Source: Paracoccus acridae (GTDB taxonomy: Bacteria; Pseudomonadota; Alphaproteobacteria; Rhodobacterales; Rhodobacteraceae). From it: a DNA stretch of 43,960 nt. Below are positions 17,638-25,090 of this stretch, piece after piece. Where the stretch lies: assembly GCF_014642735.1 (NCBI RefSeq), contig NZ_BMIV01000017.1, forward strand, positions 1 to 43,960. The letters run 5' to 3'. The notes beneath the pieces are model-generated. The model was not told the DNA's origin, did not search any database, and saw only the letters and a list, made by a program, of their open reading frames with translations. Position numbers and translations under genes: made by a program. How positions within the stretch are numbered: position 1 is the first letter of the stretch; each line of letters starts with the position of its first letter.

Positions 17638-18372
17638 TCATCTTACGAGCGGCCCGTCCTGGTCGAGGTATGCTGGATCAAATTCCCCCAACTTTATAAG
17701 CCCCTCGTGATCGTGGATCGATACATGACCGTCCCGAAAGGTCACCAGTCCGTTTTCACGGAGCTGGCGCAACACGCGGTTCACATGAACGGCACTCAGG
17801 CCCAATGCGTCGGCAAGATGATATTGCGTGAGGGGGCAGTCGTAGCCTTCCCTGCTGCCCATCCCGACCAAAGCCAGCCTTGATGCCAGTTCCAGCAAGA
17901 AATGTGCCATTCGGGCCTCGGCGTTTCGCCGTCCGATGCCGACAAGATGCTCTACCACCATCGCCTCGTCTCGTGATGCCGCCCAAAGAACGGCCATGGC
18001 CAATCGCGGGGTGTGCGTGAACGCATCAAGAAGATCGCCTTTCAGCACCTCAGCTGCCTGGATATCCGTGAGCGGCTCGAAGCTGTGGTCCGAGGTGCGG
18101 AGCAAAACACTGCGCAATCCGAGGAAATCCCCGGGGATCTGGAAGTCAACAATCTGACGCGTCCCGTCCGGCTGAAGCTTGTAGGAGCAGACCCAACCCG
18201 CCGACAGGATGTACGCAGCTTGTTCCGATTGTCCCTGATGTACCAGATCGCGCCCTGCAAGGAAGGTCCGGCGACGCTGATGCAGATGGTCCAGAACAGC
18301 GAGCTCGGCCTCTGACAGGGCCACGAACGCGGAGAGCTTACGGACAAGTGGACTGTTTTTGACTGGTGTCAT
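17638..18372 (-). CDS. Crp/Fnr-family transcription regulator
   Basis: This 244-residue regulator has an N-terminal cyclic-nucleotide-type beta barrel (residues ~15-130, with LVHQGQSEQAAYILSAGWVCSYKLQPDGTRQIVDFQIPGDFLGL) and a dimerisation helix. The C-terminal winged helix has its recognition helix at LADALGLSAVHVNRVLRQLRENGLV (~185-212). It lacks the N-terminal cysteine cluster of Fnr, so it does not bind an Fe-S cluster the way Fnr does. A single Cys near residue 62 is isolated. A purine-rich AGGAGGAGG precedes the ATG. It is divergent from the gene at 18524. In this family such proteins act in redox, NO or general stress control; a link to the nitrogen oxide genes 14 kb away is possible but unproven. 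Confidence 0.9.
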   Translation of the reverse strand: MTPVKNSPLVRKLSAFVALSEAELAVLDHLHQRRRTFLAGRDLVHQGQSEQAAYILSAGWVCSYKLQPDGTRQIVDFQIPGDFLGLRSVLLRTSDHSFEPLTDIQAAEVLKGDLLDAFTHTPRLAMAVLWAASRDEAMVVEHLVGIGRRNAEARMAHFLLELASRLALVGMGSREGYDCPLTQYHLADALGLSAVHVNRVLRQLRENGLVTFRDGHVSIHDHEGLIKLGEFDPAYLDQDGPLVR

Positions 18373-18523
18373 GCCTCCTCCTGCCGATTTGCGGTGCGTA
18401 AGCAGAAATCTGTCTGAGACTGCTTTCGATCAGTCCAGCATAGGGGATTTTCTGCGAGAAGTGGGGACGCATCAGATCAAAGCCTCTGCGAAAGCCGGTA
18501 GGCTGATAAAAGGAACTTTGTGG

Positions 18524-18760
18524 ATGTCCACTGCGAACGAATACGCGGGATTAGCTGCACTTTCGATCTGCGAATCACTCCTGCTTGCCATGAACGACGC
18601 CGAGTTGTTACCCGAAAACGAGATCATGGGAGTTCTCCGGGATGCCGCGGCTGCCCACGAGAACGCCATTGGCACTGAGGTAAACAGGAAGGAGCACCGG
18701 GCTGCTGCTGACCTGATCAACGCAATCATTGTTGGCGGCAATTCGGTTCGGCACCCGTGA
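18524..18760 (+). CDS. Small unknown alphaproteobacterial protein
   Basis: This 78-residue protein starts MSTANEYAGLAALSICESLLLAMND and continues LPENEIMGVLRDAAAAHENA, ending DLINAIIVGGNSVRHP. The pattern (NEYAGLAALSICESLLLA ... ILGVLRDAAxxHE ... LINxIIxGGNSVR) is one I know as a recurrent conserved hypothetical in alphaproteobacteria, of unknown function. AAAGGA lies upstream. The frame is open further 5' and overlaps the regulator gene; the family begins near this Met. It is probably a soluble helical protein. Confidence 0.65.
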   Translation: MSTANEYAGLAALSICESLLLAMNDAELLPENEIMGVLRDAAAAHENAIGTEVNRKEHRAAADLINAIIVGGNSVRHP

Positions 18761-18888
18761 TGCGGGTTTGCGTGCGCCGATTGGCGTCCTGAACCTGAGC
18801 GTTACTCATCATGTGCTCGGCCCCCATCATCCTTGGCGTCAGGAAGACGCCGTAGCCTAAACGACTTTGGCAATCCTGGGAGATCACT

Positions 18889-19344
18889 ATGGAAGAACGT
18901 CTTGTAGATGTTATCGACAGCAATGGACGGGTCCTTCACACCTATCCCATCACACTGGGTGAGGCCCACGGAGTTGCCAGCGACGCCGATTACCAGGCCA
19001 AAGCCTTGCAGGCTGCCGCCCATGGTACGCTCGTTCCCGACGCCGAACTCCCTGGCTTGAGCGCGCGGATGCACCAAAGCCGGGGAGGCCGACTGCAGCC
19101 CTCCAGCGACGAGATCAGCACCACATCGGAGACAAAACTTGGTTTGGAACAGGTGGTGCGCGAGCAAGCCCATGCCCTGTGGGAACAGGAAGGACGGCCA
19201 GACGGACGCGCCGAAGAGTTCTGGCATCGTGCCCTCGAGCAGCATCTCAAGGGGCGTGCCTATGTCCTGTGGCAGCAAGAGGGGAGTCCGGACGGCGGCG
19301 CCGACAAAGATTGGCATCAAACCCGCGAGTTCCAGTCGCAATAA
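18889..19344 (+). CDS. DUF2934-containing protein
   Basis: This 151-residue protein has two C-terminal DUF2934 motifs, REQAHALWEQEGRPDGRAEEFWHRA (~90-114) and GRAYVLWQQEGSPDGGADKDWHQT (~122-145). DUF2934 is a short helical motif of unknown function, common in rhizobia and Rhodobacterales. The N-terminal half (MEERLVDVIDSNGRVLHTYPI, then ALQAAAHGTLVPDAELPGLSARM) is a small domain that I do not recognise but which often precedes DUF2934. GGGAGA lies six bases from the ATG. It lies 236 bases upstream of the lipid transport operon on the same strand; a functional link is not shown. Confidence 0.8.
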   Translation: MEERLVDVIDSNGRVLHTYPITLGEAHGVASDADYQAKALQAAAHGTLVPDAELPGLSARMHQSRGGRLQPSSDEISTTSETKLGLEQVVREQAHALWEQEGRPDGRAEEFWHRALEQHLKGRAYVLWQQEGSPDGGADKDWHQTREFQSQ

Positions 19345-19580
19345 CGATTGGGGAGCGGCGTGAGGAACACCGCGCAAGGGCCGCCACAAAGAGCATCATC
19401 CTGGCGCCGCCAAGCCGCAAGCAATTCCCGGGCAGCGTTTTCTACATAAGCAAAAGGTCTGCCAAGCTTGCCCCACTACCATCGCCCAACAATCAGCATT
19501 CCTGCCGTCTCGGCGGAACAGCTTGGCTGCTGCCTCCTAGCGCGCGCCGCTGTTCACGCAAAAAGCGAATTCAGGTGGGC

Positions 19581-20672
19581 ATGAAGGTTGCCGATACGAC
19601 CTTGTCTGACCTGTCGATTGATGTTTTCGACAAGCGCGTGATCCTGTCCGGCCACCTGGTCGTGTGGACGCTGAGCAAGCTGTCTGACACGCCAGATGCG
19701 GCGAAGATTGATCTTGCTGCGGTGACCCGGATGGATACGGCAGGTGCATGGGAACTGACGCGGCGACGCGCGGCAGGCGGCACGCTGACCGGACTGTCGC
19801 ACCATCATGCCAGTCTGCTTGCGACCGTCACTGGGGCGTTGCCGGTGCCGGACCTGGCCGTCGAAGTCCCTGCCTGGTGGCGTCGCACTCTGGAGGGGAC
19901 AGGGCGTCGCGTGGCCGGGGTGCTGGTATATCTGAGTGAGCTGGCCGAGTATCTGGGACGCACCCTGGCCGCGCTTTGGCGAGGCTTATGCCACCCGTCA
20001 CGATTTCCTGCGACGTCCCTGATCCATCACTGCCAGGAAACCGGCTTGCGCGCGGTGCCGATCGTTGCCGTCATGTCCTTCCTCATCGGTGTGGTCCTCG
20101 CCTTCCAAGGTTCGGACCAGCTTCGCCAGTTTGGGGCGGAGGTGTTCGTGGTCGATCTGATCGCGATCTCGATCCTGCGCGAGCTGGGCATTCTGCTGAC
20201 CGCGATCATCGTCGCGGGACGCACGGCCTCGGCGCTGACCGCGTCTATTGGGTCGATGAAGATGCGCCAGGAGATCGACGCAATGCGGACCCTGGGGCTT
20301 GACCCCGATCTGGTGCTGGTTTTGCCCCGCATATTGGCCTTGGTCTTGATGCTGCCGATCCTCGGCCTAGTTTCGGCGCTTACCGGACTGCTGGGCGGTG
20401 CGGTCATGTCCTGGATCGAGCTGGGCATTTCTCCTGCCGTTTTTGTTGCGCGATTGGCAGATGTCAGCGTCAGCCACGCCGTAGTCGGCCTGACCAAGGC
20501 TCCCGTCTTTGCATTGATCATTGGAGTGATCGGCTGTCATGCCGGGATGCGTGTCGGCAAGGATGCTGAATCGCTTGGACGGATGACCTCGTCCGCCGTA
20601 GTCAGCGCGGTCTTTGCGGTCATCATCGCCGACGCGGCCTTCTCGATCTTCTTCGCGCAGGTGGGATTATGA
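19581..20672 (+). CDS. MlaE-family lipid ABC transporter permease with STAS-like N-terminus
   Basis: This 363-residue inner-membrane protein combines an N-terminal STAS-like domain (residues ~1-90, VFDKRVILSGHLVVWTLSKL ... IDLAAVTRMDTAGAWEL, resembling MlaB) with the MlaE permease. Signature stretches are GLRAVPIVAVMSFLIGVVLAFQ, ELGILLTAIIVAGRTASALTASIGSM, QEIDAMRTLGLDP, and the C-terminal membrane helices. In this family it pairs with an MlaF ATPase and an MCE protein to move phospholipid across the periplasm. The ATG at 19581 has AGGTGGG upstream; the frame is open further 5' but without similarity. It overlaps the ATPase gene (ATGA), so the four genes form one operon. Confidence 0.9.
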   Translation: MKVADTTLSDLSIDVFDKRVILSGHLVVWTLSKLSDTPDAAKIDLAAVTRMDTAGAWELTRRRAAGGTLTGLSHHHASLLATVTGALPVPDLAVEVPAWWRRTLEGTGRRVAGVLVYLSELAEYLGRTLAALWRGLCHPSRFPATSLIHHCQETGLRAVPIVAVMSFLIGVVLAFQGSDQLRQFGAEVFVVDLIAISILRELGILLTAIIVAGRTASALTASIGSMKMRQEIDAMRTLGLDPDLVLVLPRILALVLMLPILGLVSALTGLLGGAVMSWIELGISPAVFVARLADVSVSHAVVGLTKAPVFALIIGVIGCHAGMRVGKDAESLGRMTSSAVVSAVFAVIIADAAFSIFFAQVGL

Positions 20673-21448
20673 ACGGCGATCCTGTTGTCCGCGTCCGCGG
20701 CCTGCGCACGCAGTTTGGCGATCATGTCGTGCATGAAGAACTGGACCTTGACCTGCGGCGTGGCGAGATCCTGGGCGTCGTCGGCGGGTCCGGAACCGGC
20801 AAGTCGGTCCTGCTGCGCGCCATTGTGGGGCTTGAGGCTTGCCAAGGCGGCACAATCGAGGTGCTGGGGAAACAGATCGGAACTCTTTCCAATCCTGACC
20901 GTCGCGCGCTGGAACAGCGTTGGGGCGTGATGTTCCAGGATGGGGCGCTCTTTTCGTCGCTGACCGTGCGCGAGAATGTCGAGGTGCCGCTGAGGGCGGT
21001 CGCAGGACTTTCGGATACCCAACGACAGGGACTGGCGGAACTCAAGGTCTCGATGGCGGGGCTGCCCTGGAAGGCCAACGGCAATTATCCCTCGGATCTT
21101 TCAGGAGGGATGCGCAAGCGGGCGGGACTGGCTCGTGCGCTGGCGTTGGACCCCGAGATCGTTTTTCTGGACGAGCCTACGGCCGGGCTGGACCCGATCG
21201 GTGCATCGGCCTTCGACCGGCTTATCGTGACGCTGCGCGACGCGCTGAACCTGTCGGTGTTTTTGGTGACGCATGACCTGGACACGCTGCACGCCTGTTG
21301 CGACCGCGTGGCAGTGCTGGCCGAACGCAAGGTGCTGACAACCGGCACGATGGCCGAGATGCTGCAGGTCGATCACCCCTGGGTGCACGAGTATTTCCAC
21401 GGGCCTCGGGCGCGCGCTGCGACCGAAGGCATCCCGGACAAGGACTGA
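20669..21448 (+). CDS. MlaF-family lipid ABC transporter ATPase
   Basis: This 259-residue cytoplasmic ATPase has Walker A GGSGTGKS (near residue 42), the Q-loop at MFQDGALFSSLTVRENVEVPL, the ABC signature LSGGMRKRAGLARAL, Walker B IVFLDEPTAGLDP and the H-loop VFLVTHDLD. The GALFSSLTVxENV stretch and the LSGGMxKR signature are typical of the MlaF/Ttg2A branch. It overlaps the permease gene by four bases and is followed five bases later by the MCE gene. It powers lipid movement through the MlaE-like permease. Confidence 0.93.
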   Translation: MNGDPVVRVRGLRTQFGDHVVHEELDLDLRRGEILGVVGGSGTGKSVLLRAIVGLEACQGGTIEVLGKQIGTLSNPDRRALEQRWGVMFQDGALFSSLTVRENVEVPLRAVAGLSDTQRQGLAELKVSMAGLPWKANGNYPSDLSGGMRKRAGLARALALDPEIVFLDEPTAGLDPIGASAFDRLIVTLRDALNLSVFLVTHDLDTLHACCDRVAVLAERKVLTTGTMAEMLQVDHPWVHEYFHGPRARAATEGIPDKD

Positions 21449-21452
21449 TTCC

Positions 21453-22700
21453 ATGGAAACCAAAGCCAACTATATCCTGATCGGGGCCTTCACGATTGCA
21501 GGCTTCCTGGGCATCCTGGGGTTTGTTCTGTGGTTTGCTCAATTGGAACTGGACCGTCAATTCGCCTATTATGACGTGTACTTCCCAGACGTGTCAGGCC
21601 TCGGTCCGTCGTCAGACGTGCGTTTCGCAGGGCTGCCGGTCGGGCGTGTTGTGGACATGCAGCTGGCCCCCGGCAATCCCCTGCCTGTCCGGGTCCGGCT
21701 GGAGGTGATCCTGGATACGCCCATACGCAGCGACAGCGTTGCCGCGATGGAGGTGCAGGGCGTCACGGGCGTGGCGCTTGTTGCGGTCACCGCAGGCTCC
21801 GAGAGCGCGCCCTTGCTGAGGGAGACCGACACCTCCGCGGTGCCGGTTATCGCCTCCAGCCGGTCGGCACTGCAGACGCTCAGCGACGAGGGGCCGCAGA
21901 TCATCAACCGCCTCAGCCTGGTGGCCGAACAGTTGTCGCAAATCCTGGGACCGGACAATCAGGGCCGGGTGGCTGCGATCCTGGACAATGTGGAACGATC
22001 CAGCGGCAACCTGGATCAGGCGTTGGACGATGTGGCCACTGCGACGGAGGCGATATCGGAAGCTGCCACGGGCATCGCGGCCTTTGGGACGCAGATGGAT
22101 GGCCTCAGCCGCAGTGCCGGAGTGACGCTGGAGCGTTTTGCCGATGCGGCGTCCGAGGCCGAGACCACCCTGAGCGCCGCCACGGGGACACTGGAGCGGG
22201 TGGACCGCTATGTTTCTGGCGATCTGACGACGCTGACACAGCAGCTGGAACGCAGCGCCGCCGGGTTGACCGCTTTCAGTGAACGAGGCGCCACCAGCCT
22301 GGACAGCCTCGACACTGCATTGGCCGCTGGCACGCGCGCCTTTGATGCGGCAGAAATGGTCATCAGCCGCGATCTTGCCCCCGTGGCCGGCGACCTGCGT
22401 GGCACGTTGGCTGCGGTGAACACCGCGCTGGCCAGCCTGCCCGAAGATCTGCCGCAAATCACCGCTAGCCTGCGTCGGGCCGCAGACTCGGCTGCGGTGG
22501 CGTTTCAGTCGCTAGGTAGCGTGATCGAGGGCGCCCGCACGCCCGTGCAAGCCTTCGCCGCTGACACGCTGCCCCAGATCTCGCGCTTGTCTCAAGATCT
22601 GCGCACGCTGGTCGAGAACATGAATCAGCTTGTCTCGACCCTGCGCCGCAATCCGACACAGCTGCTGTCCGGTCCCCGCACCCCTGAATTCCGTCGATGA
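21453..22700 (+). CDS. MCE-domain substrate-binding protein (MlaD/PqiB-like)
   Basis: This 415-residue periplasmic protein is anchored by one N-terminal membrane helix (YILIGAFTIAGFLGILGFVLWFA, residues ~6-28). One MCE domain follows (~40-120: VYFPDVSGLGPSSDVRFAGLPVGRVVDMQL ... VTGVALVAVTAG). The remaining ~280 residues are long helical, low-complexity coil rich in Ala, Ser and Thr (for example LSQILGPDNQGRVAAILDNVE and LSRSAGVTLERFADAASEAETTLSAA), as in longer MCE proteins that build a needle or barrel between membranes. It is longer than E. coli MlaD (~180 residues). Its stop overlaps the lipoprotein start. Confidence 0.9.
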   Translation: METKANYILIGAFTIAGFLGILGFVLWFAQLELDRQFAYYDVYFPDVSGLGPSSDVRFAGLPVGRVVDMQLAPGNPLPVRVRLEVILDTPIRSDSVAAMEVQGVTGVALVAVTAGSESAPLLRETDTSAVPVIASSRSALQTLSDEGPQIINRLSLVAEQLSQILGPDNQGRVAAILDNVERSSGNLDQALDDVATATEAISEAATGIAAFGTQMDGLSRSAGVTLERFADAASEAETTLSAATGTLERVDRYVSGDLTTLTQQLERSAAGLTAFSERGATSLDSLDTALAAGTRAFDAAEMVISRDLAPVAGDLRGTLAAVNTALASLPEDLPQITASLRRAADSAAVAFQSLGSVIEGARTPVQAFAADTLPQISRLSQDLRTLVENMNQLVSTLRRNPTQLLSGPRTPEFRR

Positions 22701-23335
22701 TGAGGTTTCCCATGCGCCTGCTTCCCGCCGTTTTGATCGCAGCCTTGAGCACCTTGCCGGGATGTGGTGCCCTGTCCGCCCTTCAGGGCGAACCGGAGCG
22801 CGATCTGTTCGAGCTGCGCCCTCCTGCTGCCCGCAGCTGCGGGCGGGCCCGCATTGGAGAGCTGGTTGTCGAACCTCCGAAAGCGCGCGGCACGCTCGAC
22901 AGCGACCGGATCATGATCCGTCCGTCGGCCCTGCAGACGCAATACCTGCCAGACGCGCAATGGGGCGATACGGTGCCAGCCATGCTGCAGCGCTTGCTGG
23001 TCCAAAGCCTGGGCGCAACGGGCAGCTATTCCCAGGTCGGCCGCGCGCCGCTCGGGCTGTCTGGCGACTATGCCCTGATCAGTGAAATCCAGGATTTCAA
23101 TGCCGAACTGACCCCTGATGGCGTGATCATTCAGATGACGGTCGACGCACAGATGGTAAGCGAGATGGAAGCAGACGTGATCTCGCGTGGTCGTTTCGCC
23201 GCCACCGTTCCCGCGGCGAGCACCCGCACGGCAGATTTGGTCCCGGCCTTCGACGCAGGGGCGCGGCAGCTGGTCACGCAGATGACCGACTGGGGTCTGC
23301 GCGCTTCGGGTGTGAACCCGGCGGGATGTCGATAA
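22697..23335 (+). CDS. ABC-type transport auxiliary lipoprotein (PqiC/DUF330-like)
   Basis: This 212-residue protein has a lipoprotein signal (LLPAVLIAALSTLPGCG, lipobox LPGC with Cys near residue 23). The mature part carries RIGELVVEPPKARGTLDSDRIMIRPSALQTQYLPDAQWGDTVPAMLQRLLVQSL, the typical pattern of the PqiC/YmbA-type partner of MCE transporters, which sits at the outer membrane. ATGATG at the start overlaps the previous stop codon, so it is the last gene of the lipid transport operon. The protein is full length and contains a C-terminal helix (FDAGARQLVTQMTDWGL). Confidence 0.88.
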   Translation: MMRFPMRLLPAVLIAALSTLPGCGALSALQGEPERDLFELRPPAARSCGRARIGELVVEPPKARGTLDSDRIMIRPSALQTQYLPDAQWGDTVPAMLQRLLVQSLGATGSYSQVGRAPLGLSGDYALISEIQDFNAELTPDGVIIQMTVDAQMVSEMEADVISRGRFAATVPAASTRTADLVPAFDAGARQLVTQMTDWGLRASGVNPAGCR

Positions 23336-23339
23336 ACAA

Positions 23340-23366
23340 AGCCCGGCAATGCGGCGGCCTTTTTAG
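23340..23366 (+). terminator. Possible terminator of lipid transport operon
   Basis: A GC-rich, imperfect hairpin (GCCCGGCAATGCGGCGGCC) is followed by five T residues a few bases after the stop of the lipoprotein gene. The pairing is weak, so the call rests mostly on position and the T run. Confidence 0.35.
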
Positions 23367-23450
23367 AACATACTGCGCTGAAAGTAGGGGCATCTGCGCG
23401 CTGTTTATGAACTCGGGCACGGCTCGGCAGGCGGCCGCGACCACGGCGGT

Positions 23451-23615
23451 CTATAATCTGATGAATCGCCTGCGACGCTGATCGGGGCTTATGCGGAATA
23501 GGGTAATTGCCTCAATCGTGGCACGGATATTCGCCCGCAGGCGATCCTCGATCGGATCATACCCGCCTGCGTCAGGCAGTAGCGAAAAGGACGAGTTGTC
23601 GGTATTCTGCTTCAT
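23451..23615 (-). pseudogene. IS256-family transposase, N-terminal fragment
   Basis: The 54-codon frame starts MKQNTDNSSFSLLPDAGGYDP and continues IEDRLRANIRATIEAI. It has GGGAGA upstream of the ATG. This matches the N-terminus of mutator-type (IS256) transposases, which normally go on with a FEEELEAFLGR-like stretch for a total of ~400 residues. Here the match ends after about 38 residues and unrelated sequence leads to a stop. It keeps its own translation signals, so a short peptide could still be made. Confidence 0.65.
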
Positions 23616-23923
23616 GGCGTGATCTCCCTGGCGGTTGCAGCCGCCGGTTGGGTGGGTGTTGGTTCACCCGGAGATTACGCCGCCAGCCAATTTCTACCAG
23701 TTCCGAGACACGACCCTCTTCATTACGCAGGTCGATTGAACACAACACTTCTCATTCAAGTGTGCTATCAAGTGTGCTGTGGGTTTGCCTCCAGCCAATG
23801 TCAGCCTTCCATTCTGCGTGGTCGCGGTCTCCTTGAGGCCGGTCGGATAAATGTGGAACGCTTGGTGTTTCCATCCGGCGGCTTTGAACATGGCGCACAG
23901 GGCAAATAATCCGAGGAGCTTCA

Positions 23924-25003
23924 ATGTCAGCAGGTAGAATGAAGGCCGCAATTTTCGTCGAGCCCGGGCGGATCGTCTTGGATCAAAAGCCAATACCGGA
24001 TGTCGGACCGCTCGATGCGCTGCTTTGGATAACGACGACCACGATCTGTGGCACGGACGTGCATATCCTGAAGGGCGAATATCCCGTCAAGAAGGGTTTG
24101 ACGATAGGGCACGAGCCGGTCGGAGTGATCGAGAAACTCGGTTCAGCAGTGAAGGGATTCACAGAAGGCCAGCGCGTAATCGCGGGCGCCATTACGCCGA
24201 GCGGCCACAGCAACGCCTGCCAATGCGGCCGCGCGTCTCAAGATGGGGCAGGCAGTCGGCACGGTTGGAAAGCGATGGGAGGTTGGAAGTTCGGCAACAC
24301 GATCGATGGCTGCCAAGCCGAGTTCGTGCTCGTGCCTGACGCCATGGCGAACCTGGCCGAAGTGCCGGACGGCCTTACGGATGAACAGGTACTCATGTGT
24401 CCGGACATCATGTCGACCGGTTTCAGCGGGGCTGAACAGGGTGACATCAAGATAGGCGATGTGGTGGCGATCTTCGCACAAGGGCCCATCGGCCTGTGCG
24501 CGACTGTCGGTGCAAAGCTGCTGGGCGCTTCGAACATTATCGCCGTGGACAAGCTGCCTGAACGGCTCGACATGGCCCGGCGTCTTGGCGCTGACCACGT
24601 TGTGGATTTCAGCGGCGTGAACCCTGTTGAAGAGATCATGCGCATCACAGAAGGTCGAGGTGTTGATGTCGCCATCGAGGCGCTCGGCACACAGGCGACT
24701 TTCGAAGCGTGCTTGCGTGTGCTCCGACCCGGGGGGACGCTTTCCAGCCTCGGGGTCTATTCGTCCGATCTCATCATTCCTCTGGATGCCTTTTCTGCCG
24801 GCCTTGGTGACCATCGGATCGTGACAAGCCTTTGCCCAGGCGGCAAGGAGAGGATGCGGCGGCTCATGGCCGTCATTGAATCAGGCCGCGTGGATCTCGC
24901 GGCGATGGTCACTCATCGGTTCAAGCTCGATGACATTGAGGCGGCATACGAGCTTTTTGCCAATCAAAGAGATGGCGTTTTCAAGGTCGCCATTACCCCT
25001 TGA
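23924..25003 (+). CDS. Zinc-dependent NAD(P) alcohol dehydrogenase
   Basis: This 359-residue medium-chain dehydrogenase resembles the secondary-alcohol dehydrogenase branch (Thermoanaerobacter/Clostridium type). The catalytic zinc ligands are visible as Cys42 (CGTDVH), His63-Glu64 (GHEPVG) and Asp161 (CPDIMSTGFSGAE). The Rossmann fold has AQGPIGL and, after the second strand, IIAVDKLPERL; the Asp there favours NAD over NADP. The structural zinc cysteine lobe is reduced (only HSNACQCG remains), as in that branch. GAGGAG precedes the ATG. It is followed 87 bases later by the acetate kinase-phosphotransacylase gene, so the pair may link alcohol or aldehyde oxidation to acetyl-CoA/acetate exchange. 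The substrate is not deducible. Confidence 0.88.
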   Translation: MSAGRMKAAIFVEPGRIVLDQKPIPDVGPLDALLWITTTTICGTDVHILKGEYPVKKGLTIGHEPVGVIEKLGSAVKGFTEGQRVIAGAITPSGHSNACQCGRASQDGAGSRHGWKAMGGWKFGNTIDGCQAEFVLVPDAMANLAEVPDGLTDEQVLMCPDIMSTGFSGAEQGDIKIGDVVAIFAQGPIGLCATVGAKLLGASNIIAVDKLPERLDMARRLGADHVVDFSGVNPVEEIMRITEGRGVDVAIEALGTQATFEACLRVLRPGGTLSSLGVYSSDLIIPLDAFSAGLGDHRIVTSLCPGGKERMRRLMAVIESGRVDLAAMVTHRFKLDDIEAAYELFANQRDGVFKVAITP

Positions 25004-25090
25004 AAACACCATCCGTGAGGAAAGCGATCAGCGGCCGCTGACCAGCGCCAAATCCTTCGACACGGCTGAGCCGACTGAGAAAGACGCATT

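Larger units (their letters stand above)
23336..23923. other. 588 bases of IS debris
   Basis: It contains an IS256-type transposase N-terminus on the minus strand (23451-23615). A short plus-strand tail ending AAATTAVYNLMNRLRR at about 23482 looks like the end of another decayed gene that I cannot name. No promoter could be assigned to the dehydrogenase gene that follows. Confidence 0.4.
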
